A stretch of 64,000 nucleotides of DNA from positions 124,001 through 188,000 of the forward strand of contig JAMWFC010000082.1 of NCBI GenBank assembly GCA_027475525.1. The letters are read 5' to 3'. The notes under the pieces were generated by a model, which saw only the letters and a program-made list of their open reading frames with translations, ran no database searches and was not told the origin of the DNA. The DNA is from Macrolepiota albuminosa (Eukaryota; Basidiomycota; Agaricomycetes; Agaricales; Agaricaceae). The translations under genes were made by a program, and so were the position numbers. Below are positions 13,757 to 23,673 of this stretch, in pieces (position 1 is the first letter of the stretch; each line of letters starts with the position of its first letter).

Positions 13757-16700
13757 ATGTCTTCAAATTTTTCAGGAAGTACTTTCGTTCGTCCACACAT
13801 AAATCTCGGGTATGGCCAGGACCGTCCTTTTGCTGTCAATTCTGTGCCAGAGCTTGTCGAGTTCGCTGCTTTGCATAATCCTGACCATACTTTCGGCATT
13901 CAGACTCGCACTGGTGACGACTTATCTTACAGCATTACCTTCTCTCAGCTTCAGGCAGCAGTTGAATATGCATCATGGTGGCTGGTCAGTAGTGGATGCA
14001 CCACAAGTCGCGCACACCGCAATCAAACACCTGCGCCAGTAGGGATCCTCCTCGGGAGCGACATCGGTATTTTTATATATATGACAGCATTGCTACGCAT
14101 TGGAACACCAGTAAGGCACCACCGAAGCTTAAAGTTGAGCTTATGCTGACTGTTTTCTTTCTTTTTTTTTTGTGCTTAGGTCCTTTTACTTTCTGCACGA
14201 TTGACGCCAGTAGCAATTGCGCACCTATTGAAAGAGACATCTCCTTCGTGTGTTTTGATTAGCTCTCATGTTGCCAAATCTTCCAAGGAGGCGCTTGCTC
14301 TACTTCAGTCAGAAGGCTCACTTTCTGTGCCAACTTTTGTCCACGCTCTTGGATACGACGACCTCCTGACTCCTGACCATGACAGGAAAGCCATTACAAT
14401 ACCCTCTGTGTACAGGAGTTGGAAGCGCGATGATCTGGATGCTATAATCATGCACTCCTCTGGAACAACGGGACTACCGAAACCTATTTATCATGGACAA
14501 ACATACCCTCTCATGTTTGCCACCTGCCACCGTCTTCCTGAACAACAAGAACCTTTCCACCATATTGTCTCCACATTACCCCTCTACCATGTACGTTTTG
14601 CATTTAGCAACATCTCGATTCTGCGCGTTAACGCATGTTTCTAGGGGTTTGGCTTCCTCGCTCCTCATCTGTCACTTTCGATCGGAATACCATTTATATT
14701 GCCACCGGCTTCAATAATTCCGACTGGAAAAACTACACTACAGGCTATCGAAGCGAGCGGGGCGCGATACCTATTTACTGTCCCTTCTATTCTTGAGGAA
14801 ATGATCGGTCTATCCGGTGGTATAGGCCTTGAAGCCTTGAAAGGCTTGGAAATCGTTGCGACCGGGGGAGCTCCCATGAAAGAAAGCTTCGGGGCTGAGA
14901 TTTCAGCAGCGGGTGTAAAGCTTCTTCTGAATCACTGGGGTAAGTCGTATTATCTTTATCACATAAGTGGCCATCTTTACTTACATCGTCCTTTTTTTTG
15001 ACTCTTAGGTTGTACGGAGCTCGGTCCGATAGCTCCCATCGAGAGAGTCGCCAGCGGGTATGACTGGCATTACGTGAAGCCGCGGACGGATAGTGGGATT
15101 ACGATTATTCCACTCGATGACGGGAGTAAATCTTTTCGACTAGTGGGCTCCCCGCCAGGATGGTCCAAGTCTTACGAAGTGCAGGATCTTCTAGTCGCAA
15201 ACCCTAATGATAGTACGCAATACAGGATCATGGGACGTGCTGATGACCTATTAGTTCTTTCTACCGGAGAGAAAATACGACCCACTAGTCTTGAACAGAC
15301 AGTTACGGAACATCCTGACGTCAAGGACGTCTTAGCTTTTGGTGCTGGCCAAGTTTGCCTTGGACTTTTGATCGAGCTGTCTGCTACGAGCTTCGACTCA
15401 GCTGACGTTGATCAGCTGGAAACACGCCTTGCTGTCCTCAGCTCACTCCAGCCATACCTCGAGCGAGGCAACTCTTTCACCGACAAGCACGGCAAAGTCT
15501 CAAACGAGATGGTGGTGCTGACTCGAGAATCGACAAAGCCTTTCATCCGCACTGATAAAGGCACTTTGTCCCGCAAGTCCATCCTCGCGGCATTTGACAA
15601 GGAGATTAAATCATGCTATGAGAGAGCTGACATGCAGAGCGCGCAGCCCTTCCCCTCACTACATGATGGGGGCCACGCACTGCGCAAGTCTATCCGTAGC
15701 CTCGTACATGGCATTGCCGGCAACGAAGACATCACCGATCCGATGGATCTATTCGAAGCAGGTATGGATAGCCTACAGGCGAGCCAACTCCGACGTGCTA
15801 TCTTGAATGGACTCCGCGTTACACCCGACCTACCCATTGCAATCCAGGACATCGAGCCTGATTTCTGCTTTGACAATTCCTCCATTGACAAACTGCACCT
15901 TGCCATTACACGCCTCATGGCCGGAGTGGGGGCGGCGCATGCGCAGGCCACTGGCACGATGAGGGAGGAGCGCCGCGTTCAGGCGATGGAAGGCATGTTC
16001 GAGAAGTACTTTGGCGTGCTGCGTGGGTTCGAGGGTCTTGCAGCACATGTGTGTGCTTCGCGGGCCAAACGCCGGCCAGCGGCTGGACACAAGAAGGTCG
16101 TTGTGCTAACAGGGTCAACGGGGAGCCTTGGATGTTTCCTCCTTGCGCGCCTCGCGAGTGACCCGGACGTGTCAAAAGTCATCTGTCTCAATCGCGCACA
16201 TACGAGCACAAGCGCCATGGCGGCGTCGCCTCGTCAGCGGCAGATGGACATGATGGCAAAGCGGGGCGCATGCATGTCAGCTCGCGCCTGGGATAAAGTT
16301 GTGATTTATGCAGCAGACCTGGGCAGACATGATTTCAACCTTGGTGAGAATAAATTTTACGAGGTACGTGCGTGTGTGTATGTGGAGGTTATCAAGCTCA
16401 TTTGGATTTTTTCCCCTCCTTTTCCTAGTTGCTCAACGTTACACACATCATACACAATGCCTGGCCTGTCAACTTCAACCGAAATCTTTCCTCATTCGAA
16501 CCCCACGTGCACGGACTTGCCAACCTCGTGCGGCTCGCCCTTTTAAGCGGGGGGCGGCGCGCCGTGGGCTCTGCACCCACGCGCATCCTATTCGCCTCGT
16601 CAATCGCCGTCGCGGGGCGTTTCCCGTCGCTGAACGCCCAGGGACCCTTCGAGGTGCCCGAGAGGTTCCTCGACGCCACGAATAGCGCGGAATTCGGGTA

Positions 16701-17398
16701 CCCCGAGGCGAAGTGGGTCTGCGAGCGTCTGCTGCTGGGCGCCGCGGAGCTGTATGGCGAGGCGTCGGGGTTCGGCGAACCACTGATGCAGGCATGCAGC
16801 GTGCGTATTGGGCAGATGACGGGTCCTGAAGGGTCCGGAGCGTGGAACGAGTCTGAGCATTTCCCAATCATCGTTCGTGCCTCGCAGCAGTTAGGCGCGC
16901 TCCCCGCACTCCAAGGTGTAAGTCTTTCTTTCCCTCTCATGTGTTAATTAGCAAAAGAGCACTTACGAAATTCGTCGCCAGTCTTTATCTTGGCTCCCAG
17001 TCAACCGAGCAGGGTCGATTCTCACGGAACTGCTCTTCTCACGAGGGTTTAAGCCATTCTACCACATGGAGAACCCGTCGCGGCAGTCGTGGGAGGGGAT
17101 CATGAGTAGCCTGTCTGGGATCCTGGGTGAGCCCCGTGGCGCGCCGCTGTCGCTGATACCCCTCGCCAAGTGGCTCGCGCGTGTGAGGGCATTGGGCGAC
17201 GACCCGAAGCGTAATGCTGCGTTCAAGATCATGTCGTTCCTCGAGCGCGATTTCGAGACGATGGCAAGCGGGAGCGTCGTGCTCCGCACGGCAATGGCAA
17301 AAGTCGATTCGGTGTCCATGGTTAGGTGTACAGCGCTGGATAGGAGACATCTCGAGGAGTATGTCGCGTATTGGAGGAGTGTTGGTGCGATGGAATAG
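13757..17398 (+). CDS. NRPS-like adenylate-forming reductase (A-T-R)
   Basis: Activates a carboxylic acid with ATP, loads it on a phosphopantetheine carrier and reduces it with NADPH to an aldehyde or alcohol, as in aminoadipate-reductase-like and aryl-acid reductases of fungi. Exons 13757-14110, 14180-14590, 14645-14939, 15009-16363, 16429-16917 and 16982-17398 keep frame and give 1106 residues. The adenylation domain shows MHSSGTTGLPKP, STLPLYHGFG, ATGGAPM and GRADDLLVLSTGEK. The carrier domain shows LFEAGMDSLQASQLRR with the modifiable Ser. The reductase domain shows VVVLTGSTGSLGCFLLARL for NADPH binding, then ASSIA and GYPEAKW (catalytic Tyr-x3-Lys). There is no condensation or thioesterase domain. 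The start is uncertain: TTTTCAG at 13774-13780 could be a splice acceptor, and a related fragment at 49 kb resembles sequence upstream of the ATG. No other biosynthetic gene sits beside it apart from the upstream monooxygenase, so a small cluster is only a guess. Confidence 0.93.
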
Positions 17399-17515
17399 AC
17401 GATGCGCTAGGTTTGGTTTTGGTTTTTGGTTTTGTATGTTAGAGAGGATTTATGGTGTTGATGATAGAGAAATTGTCGTTTTGTGTTGTAGAATGGGACT
17501 AGAGAGAAAAAAGTA

Positions 17516-17607
17516 TTCGGATACGGGGAATCGAACCCCGAGCTGCCGCGAGAGTTACTTTCATGACACATGAGAGGCGGCAATGTTAGCCATTACACCA
17601 TATCCGA
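17516..17607 (-). tRNA. trnE: tRNA-Glu(CTC) with intron
   Basis: Read on the minus strand it starts TCGGATATGG and ends in TATCCGA plus discriminator A, giving a seven-pair acceptor stem. The B box is GGTTCGATTCC. The anticodon stem GCCGC pairs with GCGGC, and the loop carries CT-CTC-A followed by an intron of about 20 nt at the canonical position. A run of six T follows on the minus strand and would stop RNA polymerase III. CCA is not encoded, as expected for a nuclear tRNA. Confidence 0.93.
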
Positions 17608-17966
17608 TTGCCGATCGTTTCCAGCACATCAGCCAATGTCGTAACGAATCTACAGAGCTGTGATTTGTGCTTGTGCTTTTTTGAGTTCATGGTGAATGGA
17701 TGCATGCATCCTGAACCCTTACATATTATATGTAAGATATGATATCTCAATCGACAAAAGATCCCCAGTCTGAAATACCACCGAATGAGATCTACGTATA
17801 TGATTTATATGATTATGTGTAAGCACAGGATGGCCTATGACACGCTGAAGAACTCAGCTTGCGGTGTTTGGGTGCTTGTCTGTGTCAAGTCCACCGAATG
17901 TTATCCGTTTCGTTTGGGTTTGCGAAAGGGGACAGACTTTGGAGAAAAGGAAAAAAGAAAAAAAGA

Positions 17967-18066
17967 TTCGGATACGGGGAATCGAACCCCGAGCTGCCGC
18001 GCAAAGTGGACCAGACCTGGTAGAACAAATGAGAGGCGGCAATGTTAGCCATTACACCATATCCGA
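17967..18066 (-). tRNA. trnE: tRNA-Glu(CTC) with intron
   Basis: Second copy, with the same mature body as its neighbour at 17.5 kb and anticodon CTC. It carries a different and longer intron of about 27 nt after the base following the anticodon. A T-rich terminator (seven T on the minus strand) follows. The 3' neighbourhood of this copy and of the 17.5-kb copy shares ACGAATCTACAGAGCTG (near 17.64 and 18.10 kb), so they arose by local duplication. Confidence 0.93.
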
Positions 18067-18176
18067 TTGCCCATCGCTTTATCAAATCAGCCAACTTCAT
18101 AACGAATCTACAGAGCTGAGTTCATGGGACATATGTACTAGGAGAAAAGGGAAAAGGGAAAACGAATAAAAAAAGA

Positions 18177-18272
18177 TTCGGATACGGGGAATCGAACCCC
18201 GAGCTGCCGCGCAAGTGTCATGTGCTATTGAAGAATGAGAGGCGGCAATGTTAGCCATTACACCATATCCGA
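18177..18272 (-). tRNA. trnE: tRNA-Glu(CTC) with intron
   Basis: Third minus-strand copy. Acceptor stem, T arm and anticodon stem match the other copies, the anticodon is CTC, and the intron is about 23 nt with a sequence unrelated to the others. A seven-T run follows the discriminator base on the minus strand. Confidence 0.93.
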
Positions 18273-18315
18273 TTGCCTCTACTTATATCGAGTCTGAGAC
18301 TTTATAACGAGTCCT

Positions 18316-18339
18316 TGAGAAGCGGCAATGTTAACCGTT
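18316..18339 (-). pseudogene. tRNA-Glu remnant
   Basis: About 24 bases match the D-arm to anticodon-stem part of the neighbouring tRNA-Glu genes with roughly three differences (GAGAAGCGGCAATGTTAACC against GAGAGGCGGCAATGTTAGCC on the plus strand). The acceptor stem and T arm are missing, so this is a decayed fragment of a seventh copy. Confidence 0.7.
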
Positions 18340-18486
18340 CGTTCTGGCGCTGTCCTATGTGGGTGTCCTTCATTAGTTATTGTCTCTAGGTGTCCTGGGC
18401 CTACATACGATAACTAAATCTATACAAAAGATTCCCAATCCTAGGTATACGTAGATGGTATAAACCACAGTCACCAGCACAATCAG

Positions 18487-20297
18487 TCATACACACTGAC
18501 CACCCACAGCCAGCTCTGGCAGAGCCTGAGCAAGTGCAGCGCCAAGGGCCCACCCAAGCTCAGTGCCACGCGCGCGCTTCGCGATGCGCACCTCCCTCTC
18601 ATCGGGGAACTCGTACCCGCGGCGGAGGAGCGCATACATGTATGTGAGGTCTAAGCAGTACTCTGGGCGGCCACGCAGGGCGTCGAGGGCGTCGGGTGTG
18701 TCGTCGTCGTGCGTCTCGCTGGCGCATACTCGGCGTGCGAGGGCGGATATCGCGTGTACTGTGAGATGGGAGGCGGGAGCGAGGAAGGGGGCGAGGCGGT
18801 CGTAGAAGTAGGAGAGGAGGAGGACGGGGCCTGTGGGGAATGTGTCGAGCAGCCGGGGCTGGTATACGCCGTTGAAGGAGCATGGAGGGGTTTTGCATAC
18901 CCTGTGGGTACAGTGGTTAGTTAGTAAGGGAAGGAATGGAGTGGAAGAGGGGGGACGTACGTGTCTTTTGCGATGATGAGGTCCATGATGCGGAGACATG
19001 CGTCGAAGGAAGCAATGTCCTCGCCGGCCATGGTGACGTTCCTGCCGTCGACCAGGACGACGCGCTCGGTGTGCTTGATCAAACACGGGTTGTCCACGCG
19101 CACGAGCTCGTCGTCGGCATCGGCGCGCAGACGGGCAGTAAAGTGGACGAGACGGTGGACGGCCTCACGTGCGCGCATGAGGCCGTAGCCCAGATACGAG
19201 TGCTGGTACAACACATGCGTCCGTCCCGCCATCGTCACCTCGTACCGGTGTTCTCCCTCCTTCCGCACCGCGCCCGCGCCCACGCTCGCTGCCAGAGGCT
19301 CAAACGCAATCTGCGTCGACGCACCCCCAAGGTCGAGCACCGCATACGTCTCCCTATCACTCTCCCTCTCACTCTCCTCCTCTAACGCATCCAACAAATA
19401 ATTCGCCGTAGTCCACGCGTACACGCCCTCGTCCCGGCCGTCCAGAATACCCACCGCACCACGGAGCAAGACAAACTCCCACATCCCCAGGCGCGCCTCG
19501 ACCGCACGCAGGAGCTCCTCGGCGCGCGTGCCAGGGAGGAGACGGAGGCCCGCGGTGGCACGGAGGACGACGGGTGTGCACCGGCGCAGCGCGGGTGGCA
19601 CGACGCGCGTCGCTTCGTCCATGAGCACGTCGAGGCTCTGTGCGCCGCGCGCGGGGTCCGCCGCGAACGACGACAGCCCCGGCTGTGTCTGCGAGAACAC
19701 TTCGTACTCGAGCGTCGGGCTCGCGTGGCAGTTGTTGAATTTGTAGATGTGGATCCGCGAGCCTGTGGACCCTGCGTCGAGCAGGAGGGTGTAGTGGATG
19801 AGTGGCGTGTTTGGCGTGTGTGGGTGTGTGCATGAGGCAGTGGATGTGCGGTCGAGGTCAGGAGGGTGTAGTGGATGAGTGGCGTGTTTGGCGTGTGTGG
19901 GTGTGTGCATGAGGCAGTGGATGTGCGGTCGAGGTCGTTTCGTAGGTTAGTGCGACGGTGGAGGGTGGTGGGGAGGACGCTGGGAGGACGACGACGACGG
20001 TGGGGATGACGGTGGATAAGGTGGTGGAGTCAGCGATGGGGATGACGACGAGGACTCGGACGTAGTGTAGACGGCCTAAAACGCGGAGCAAAAACCCAGA
20101 CAGTCACAAAGACAAGCACCACCGCAACCACAAGCTTTCTCAACGTAAACCGGCGCCGACCGGAGCAAAAACCCAGACAGTCACAAAGACAAGCACCACC
20201 GCAACCACAAGCTTTCTCAACGTAAACCGGCGCCGACTGGAATTACTGGCGCAGGCTTGACCCCGCTCTCGAGGAGCTCGTAATCCGCGCTCGACAT
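18487..20297 (-). CDS. GDA1: Golgi guanosine/nucleoside diphosphatase, GDA1/CD39 family
   Basis: Hydrolyses GDP (or UDP) released by glycosyltransferases in the Golgi lumen and so allows nucleotide-sugar exchange (family role). The main exons are 18961 upward on the minus strand and 18487-18901, joined by a GT-AG intron (18902-18960) that restores AKDT-VCKTPPCSFNGVYQP. Apyrase regions are visible in order: LDAGSTGSRIHIYKFNNC, ATAGLRLLPG, DEGVYAWTTANYLL, LDLGGASTQIAFEP, QHSYLGYGLMRAR and near the end ELGWALGAALAQALP. A basic, hydrophobic segment RKLVVAVVLVFVTVWVF around 20.1-20.2 kb is the expected N-terminal membrane anchor of a type II Golgi protein. It is not in frame with the candidate ATG at 20297, and an in-frame TGA lies in the stalk. 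Three 77-bp duplications in exactly this stretch show that the N-terminal assembly is faulty. The catalytic part is sound. Confidence 0.88.
19783..19936. repeat. 77-bp tandem duplication inside GDA1 (probable assembly artefact)
   Basis: Bases 19783-19859 recur unchanged at 19860-19936. The copy falls in the stalk-coding part of the diphosphatase just before the first apyrase motif. Since 77 is not a multiple of three, it shifts the frame. Confidence 0.85.
20084..20237. repeat. 77-bp tandem duplication over the GDA1 membrane anchor (probable artefact)
   Basis: Bases 20084-20160 recur unchanged at 20161-20237. They encode the N-terminal transmembrane anchor on the minus strand, so the anchor appears twice in the assembly. 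Confidence 0.85.
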
Positions 20298-20453
20298 GTT
20301 ATGTTTTTGTCTGTGTTTTCTTTTTTTTCGGGGGTTTCGGGGACGGGTGTGGGACTGGGACTGGGACTGGGAGAGTTATGTTTTTGTCTGTGTTTTCTTT
20401 TTTTTCGGGGGTTTCGGGGACGGGTGTGGGACTGGGACTGGGACTGGGAGAGT
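20298..20453. repeat. 77-bp tandem duplication 5' of GDA1 (probable artefact)
   Basis: The stretch from 20298 recurs from 20375 with a period of 77. It contains a T-rich tract and GGGACTGGGACT-type short repeats just upstream of the candidate start codon. It is the third such duplication within 0.7 kb. Confidence 0.85.
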
Positions 20454-20808
20454 GTGGACGACGAGGAAGAGGCAGACGATGGCGATCTCGTGGCGTGTCT
20501 TGCTCGGTTTCTTTTTCTTTTCCCACTCCGAGTCTGAACATCCAGCAACCTGAGCTCAGATGGGTCGGTGAGAAATTTTATGTGTATTCACTCACCCACA
20601 TCCATGCAATGATGCATCAAATCACCTCGGTTACCCTACATTACCTTGGTCTTGGTCCACAGAATCATTTCTCGTATCTTGAAAGAATGGATACCAGATG
20701 TAACCTTCGTATTTCAAATCTCTTGAGAGTCCTTTCTCGAGGACTGGATCCATGCCACCCTCGCTCTAGGTATGGGTCTATACAGCATCTCGCAAAACTT
20801 TATAATAA

Positions 20809-20903
20809 TCGGATATGGTGTAACGGCTAACATTGCCGCCTTTCATAGTAACTTCACAAACTTCTATACGCGGCAGCTCGGGGTTCGATTCCCCGTATCC
20901 GAA
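20809..20903 (+). tRNA. trnE: tRNA-Glu(TTC) with intron
   Basis: Plus-strand copy starting TCGGATATGG and ending TATCCGA plus A. It has the same stems as the minus-strand copies, but the loop reads CT-TTC-A, so it decodes GAA. The intron is about 22 nt. The nearest T runs are at 20934-20951. Confidence 0.93.
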
Positions 20904-20934
20904 TGGTACAATCCCCAATGGGTTAATCTTACTT

Positions 20935-21529
20935 TTGGAGTTTTGATTTTTCTACGCCGCCTTACGGTTCTGTCTAGTACAGGGAGGGAGTGGCGAGGTG
21001 GGTAGCTAAAGTTCTCATTATCGCTACGTCGCGTCGCTGTACTGTGAGTAATGAGAAAACATCTTGTTTTGACTTGATAAAAAAGAAAGTTTTCATGGGA
21101 CCAATAGAGGAGAATAAGTCGTGACCCCCCATGTGCAATGGGAAATGGATGAGGGTGAATACTACAAATTGGCACAAGAATATATGAACATTTGTGAGGA
21201 GTTCAAAGTTTGGTGGCGAGTAGGTATTTCTTATCCTTTCTGCATTTACATAGACATACAACATCTCGCGACACTTAATCATAATCGGATATGGTGTAAC
21301 GGCTAACATTGCCGCCTTTCATGGACATGTCGCATATATCCCGTGCGCGGCAGCTCGGGGTTCGATTCCCCGTATCCGAACTGTTGATTTCCTTTAGGTT
21401 CATTCTTTTTTTGGAGTTTTTGTTTTTCTACGCCGCCTTACGGTTCTATCTAGTACAGGGAGGGAGGGTGGGTAGCTAAAGTTCTCATCGTCATTACGTC
21501 GCGTCGCGTCGCTTCGCTCTACTGTGAGT
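20935..21529. repeat. Duplicated 3' flanks of two tRNA-Glu genes
   Basis: About 115 bp downstream of the first plus-strand tRNA (20935-21050) recur, diverged by small indels, downstream of the second (21411-21529). They share CTACGCCGCCTTACGGTTCT, AGTACAGGGAGGGAG and GGGTAGCTAAAGTTCTCAT. A short inverted copy (GCCGTAAGGCGGCGTA) lies at about 21731-21750, before the third tRNA. The tRNA genes therefore spread here as duplicated units with flanks. Confidence 0.85.
21285..21380 (+). tRNA. trnE: tRNA-Glu(TTC) with intron
   Basis: Second plus-strand copy with anticodon TTC and an intron of about 23 nt. The B box is GGTTCGATTCC, and a seven-T terminator follows within about 30 bases. The 3' flank matches that of the copy at 20.8 kb. 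Confidence 0.93.
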
Positions 21530-21813
21530 TAATTAATAAATGCTTGAGAAAGGTTCTTCGAGTTGGCACTTGACTCTGCTTACTTGGAGGGAGGTAGTTC
21601 CCTGAAAGGGGCCTGTTCCACTCTCCACCTCCTCGCCAGGTTTCGCCACGTGAGCTCCGCGACTTGAGATTCTTTCATTGCTAGTGTAGTAACTTTACCC
21701 ACCTAGCCACATCCCTGTAACAGTTAGGCAGCCGTAAGGCGGCGTAAAAATTTCGAAGAACCAGGAGCTGCATTTACATAGAACATATACCTCTAAAGCA
21801 CACAAAACTATCA

Positions 21814-21905
21814 TCGGATATGGTGTAACGGCTAACATTGCCGCCTCTCATGACTTTGTAGGCAGATATCCGCGGCAGCTCGGGGTTCGATTCCCCGTAT
21901 CCGAA
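21814..21905 (+). tRNA. trnE: tRNA-Glu(CTC) with intron
   Basis: Third plus-strand copy. The anticodon is CTC and the intron about 20 nt. TTTT and then TTTTTT runs follow within 30 bases. It shares anticodon with the three minus-strand genes on the far side of GDA1. Confidence 0.93.
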
Positions 21906-22094
21906 TACAGATTTTCATTTCGGCCTTTTTTCATTGTGTTTGCACGAACCCTTCCTGTCCGTTTACATTTGGTTTGATTTGTATATCTTGCCTTAACTGT
22001 CCTGTTTGATGTACAGCCATTGCCATCCATCCATTGCTGTCATTTCTATCACAGATACGCCGCAACCTCGATCCTGTAGCAGCCACCATTCTTA

Positions 22095-23473
22095 TCAAAT
22101 CCACTGCCCTTTCAGAGGTTCCGTAGGAAACCCTGCAGCATCAACATCAATTTCCCTGAACAAAGTCTCCACCGCTTCTCGGCTCTCCTCTTCCTCGAGC
22201 TCAGATAACGCTAGCAAACCAATTATGTCTCCACTCTCCCTCAAGGTCAAACGCAAAACTCACCTCTCCCCCTCCCCTCACCCAAACTCGTCTCCAAACC
22301 CTCCTCACCAGCACTCGTAGCAATAAACAACACCTCGGCGCCTTTATAATCCAACAACGCTGGCATCTCACATCTCGCGAACCTCAGTCCATACGACTCC
22401 CTGCCTCTCGCGCCGCCCTTCCCAAACACACTGCGCATTATGTCCTCAGGGTACTCTGCGCCCTTGCTGTGGACCTGCTGCGGCCCCGTCGCCGGCGCGA
22501 GCGGGTTCTTCACTTGCAGAACAAACGATGCTGCCCGCCCGATGCCCAGATCCTTCTGTACGTCCCCGAGCTCGCTCGGATGCGATATGTGATACCCGAA
22601 GTGCGTCGTGCGCTTGGATGGGACCTCTGGGTCGTTGTTCACGATGGCGTACGCGCCCCTTGCAGCTAGACGCGCGGGCTCGACATGTCGTGTGCCTTTT
22701 TATACGTGCACATTAGTTCATTCGTCGTAATCTCCCACGTATAGAACGAAAGTACAAGGGTGTCGTTACTCACCGCGCGTCTTGGTTTCGTACGTTTTCT
22801 CACCGAGGCTTTGTTCGAGCTCGTGAAGGTCGTCCCCGACGGACGTAACGGTCGCCCAGAAAGTCTGTCTCCGTCCTCTGCCCGCGCCGCCAATCTCCGG
22901 ATCCGGGAGGTGTTTCTTCCCAATCGTCACTATCCGGAAGTGTTTATGAGGTTCGTCGAGCGATGTTATGGCGGACGCGGGCACGGCGTCTGCGCCCGCC
23001 GCCAGGACATGCATTTCAGCCTCGTTCTCGTCTGTGCTCTCGGGTTTCACGCTGCTGTTGATCTCTGTCGTGGGCGTGGTTTCTTCGTGCACACTGAACC
23101 TGGGCGGGCGGGGGACGAACAGGATGTGCGTGTTTCGCACGTCGTCGAGCGATTCGGCGGTCTCGTGTTCGACTCTGGGGCGATAGAAGAAGTAGATGTG
23201 CCCGCGCTCGATGACTCCTTTTTTAATTGATTTATCAATATCCCTCAAAGAGAAAGTGCGTAATGATTGATTTTTGATACCTGATGTTGCACTCTCCATC
23301 TTAGCCTTCTTTGGCGCTGGTGAGGCTTCCTTCTCGGTTTTTTCTGTCTGCTCTGCGCTTCGTTTGACACCTTTGTTGCTTCGGCCTTTTGAAGGCTTGG
23401 AGTCCGCCTTCTTGCTTTGCGTCCCCTTTGTTGGACTGGGTACAGACGTGGTTTGACTACGAGTCCGTGCCAT
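22095..23473 (-). CDS. Conserved basidiomycete protein, often labelled 'BTB domain transcription factor'
   Basis: My model is 23473-23281, 23217-22774, 22695-22264 and 22210-22095, in frame and 394 residues long. The first about 60 residues are basic and low-complexity (Lys, Ser, Thr, Pro), as in a nuclear protein. The rest is the conserved core: GVIERGHIYFFYRPRVEHE, ILFVPRPPRF, RRQTFWATVTSVGDDLHELE, LGEKTYETKTRGTRHVEPAR, AYAIVNNDP, HFGYHISHP, GRESYGLRFARCE and a final FPTEPLKGQWI. As far as I remember, this family is widespread in mushroom-forming fungi and its members carry the BTB transcription factor label. I see no BTB fold signature, so that name should not be trusted. The last two exons need the GT-AG introns at 22696-22773 and 22211-22263. 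Function unknown. Confidence 0.82.
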
Positions 23474-23673
23474 CCTGGGGTCTCGTGAAGTGATAGGAGA
23501 TTGATATTGAAATGTAACTATTAACTGCAATTTAAACGCGTCCTGAATATATAGTTATGACATCAGCTTTGACGTTAACATCTTGACTGAACAGATAAGA
23601 TAAGGTTCAAATTGTTGATCGATATCTCCGAATATTGGGGATTAGCTTGAGCTCGCTCAATCTCTCCACGACC

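Noticed and set aside
8006..17398. Monooxygenase plus adenylate-forming reductase as a defined biosynthetic gene cluster
   Set aside because: Only two candidate enzymes, divergent and 3 kb apart, with no transporter, regulator or further tailoring gene next to them. The link stays a guess.
20243..20548. Basic, Ser/Pro-rich open frames on both strands near 20.3-20.5 kb as a separate gene
   Set aside because: They exist only because a 77-bp G/T-rich segment is doubled. They carry no motif and lie in the 5' region of GDA1.
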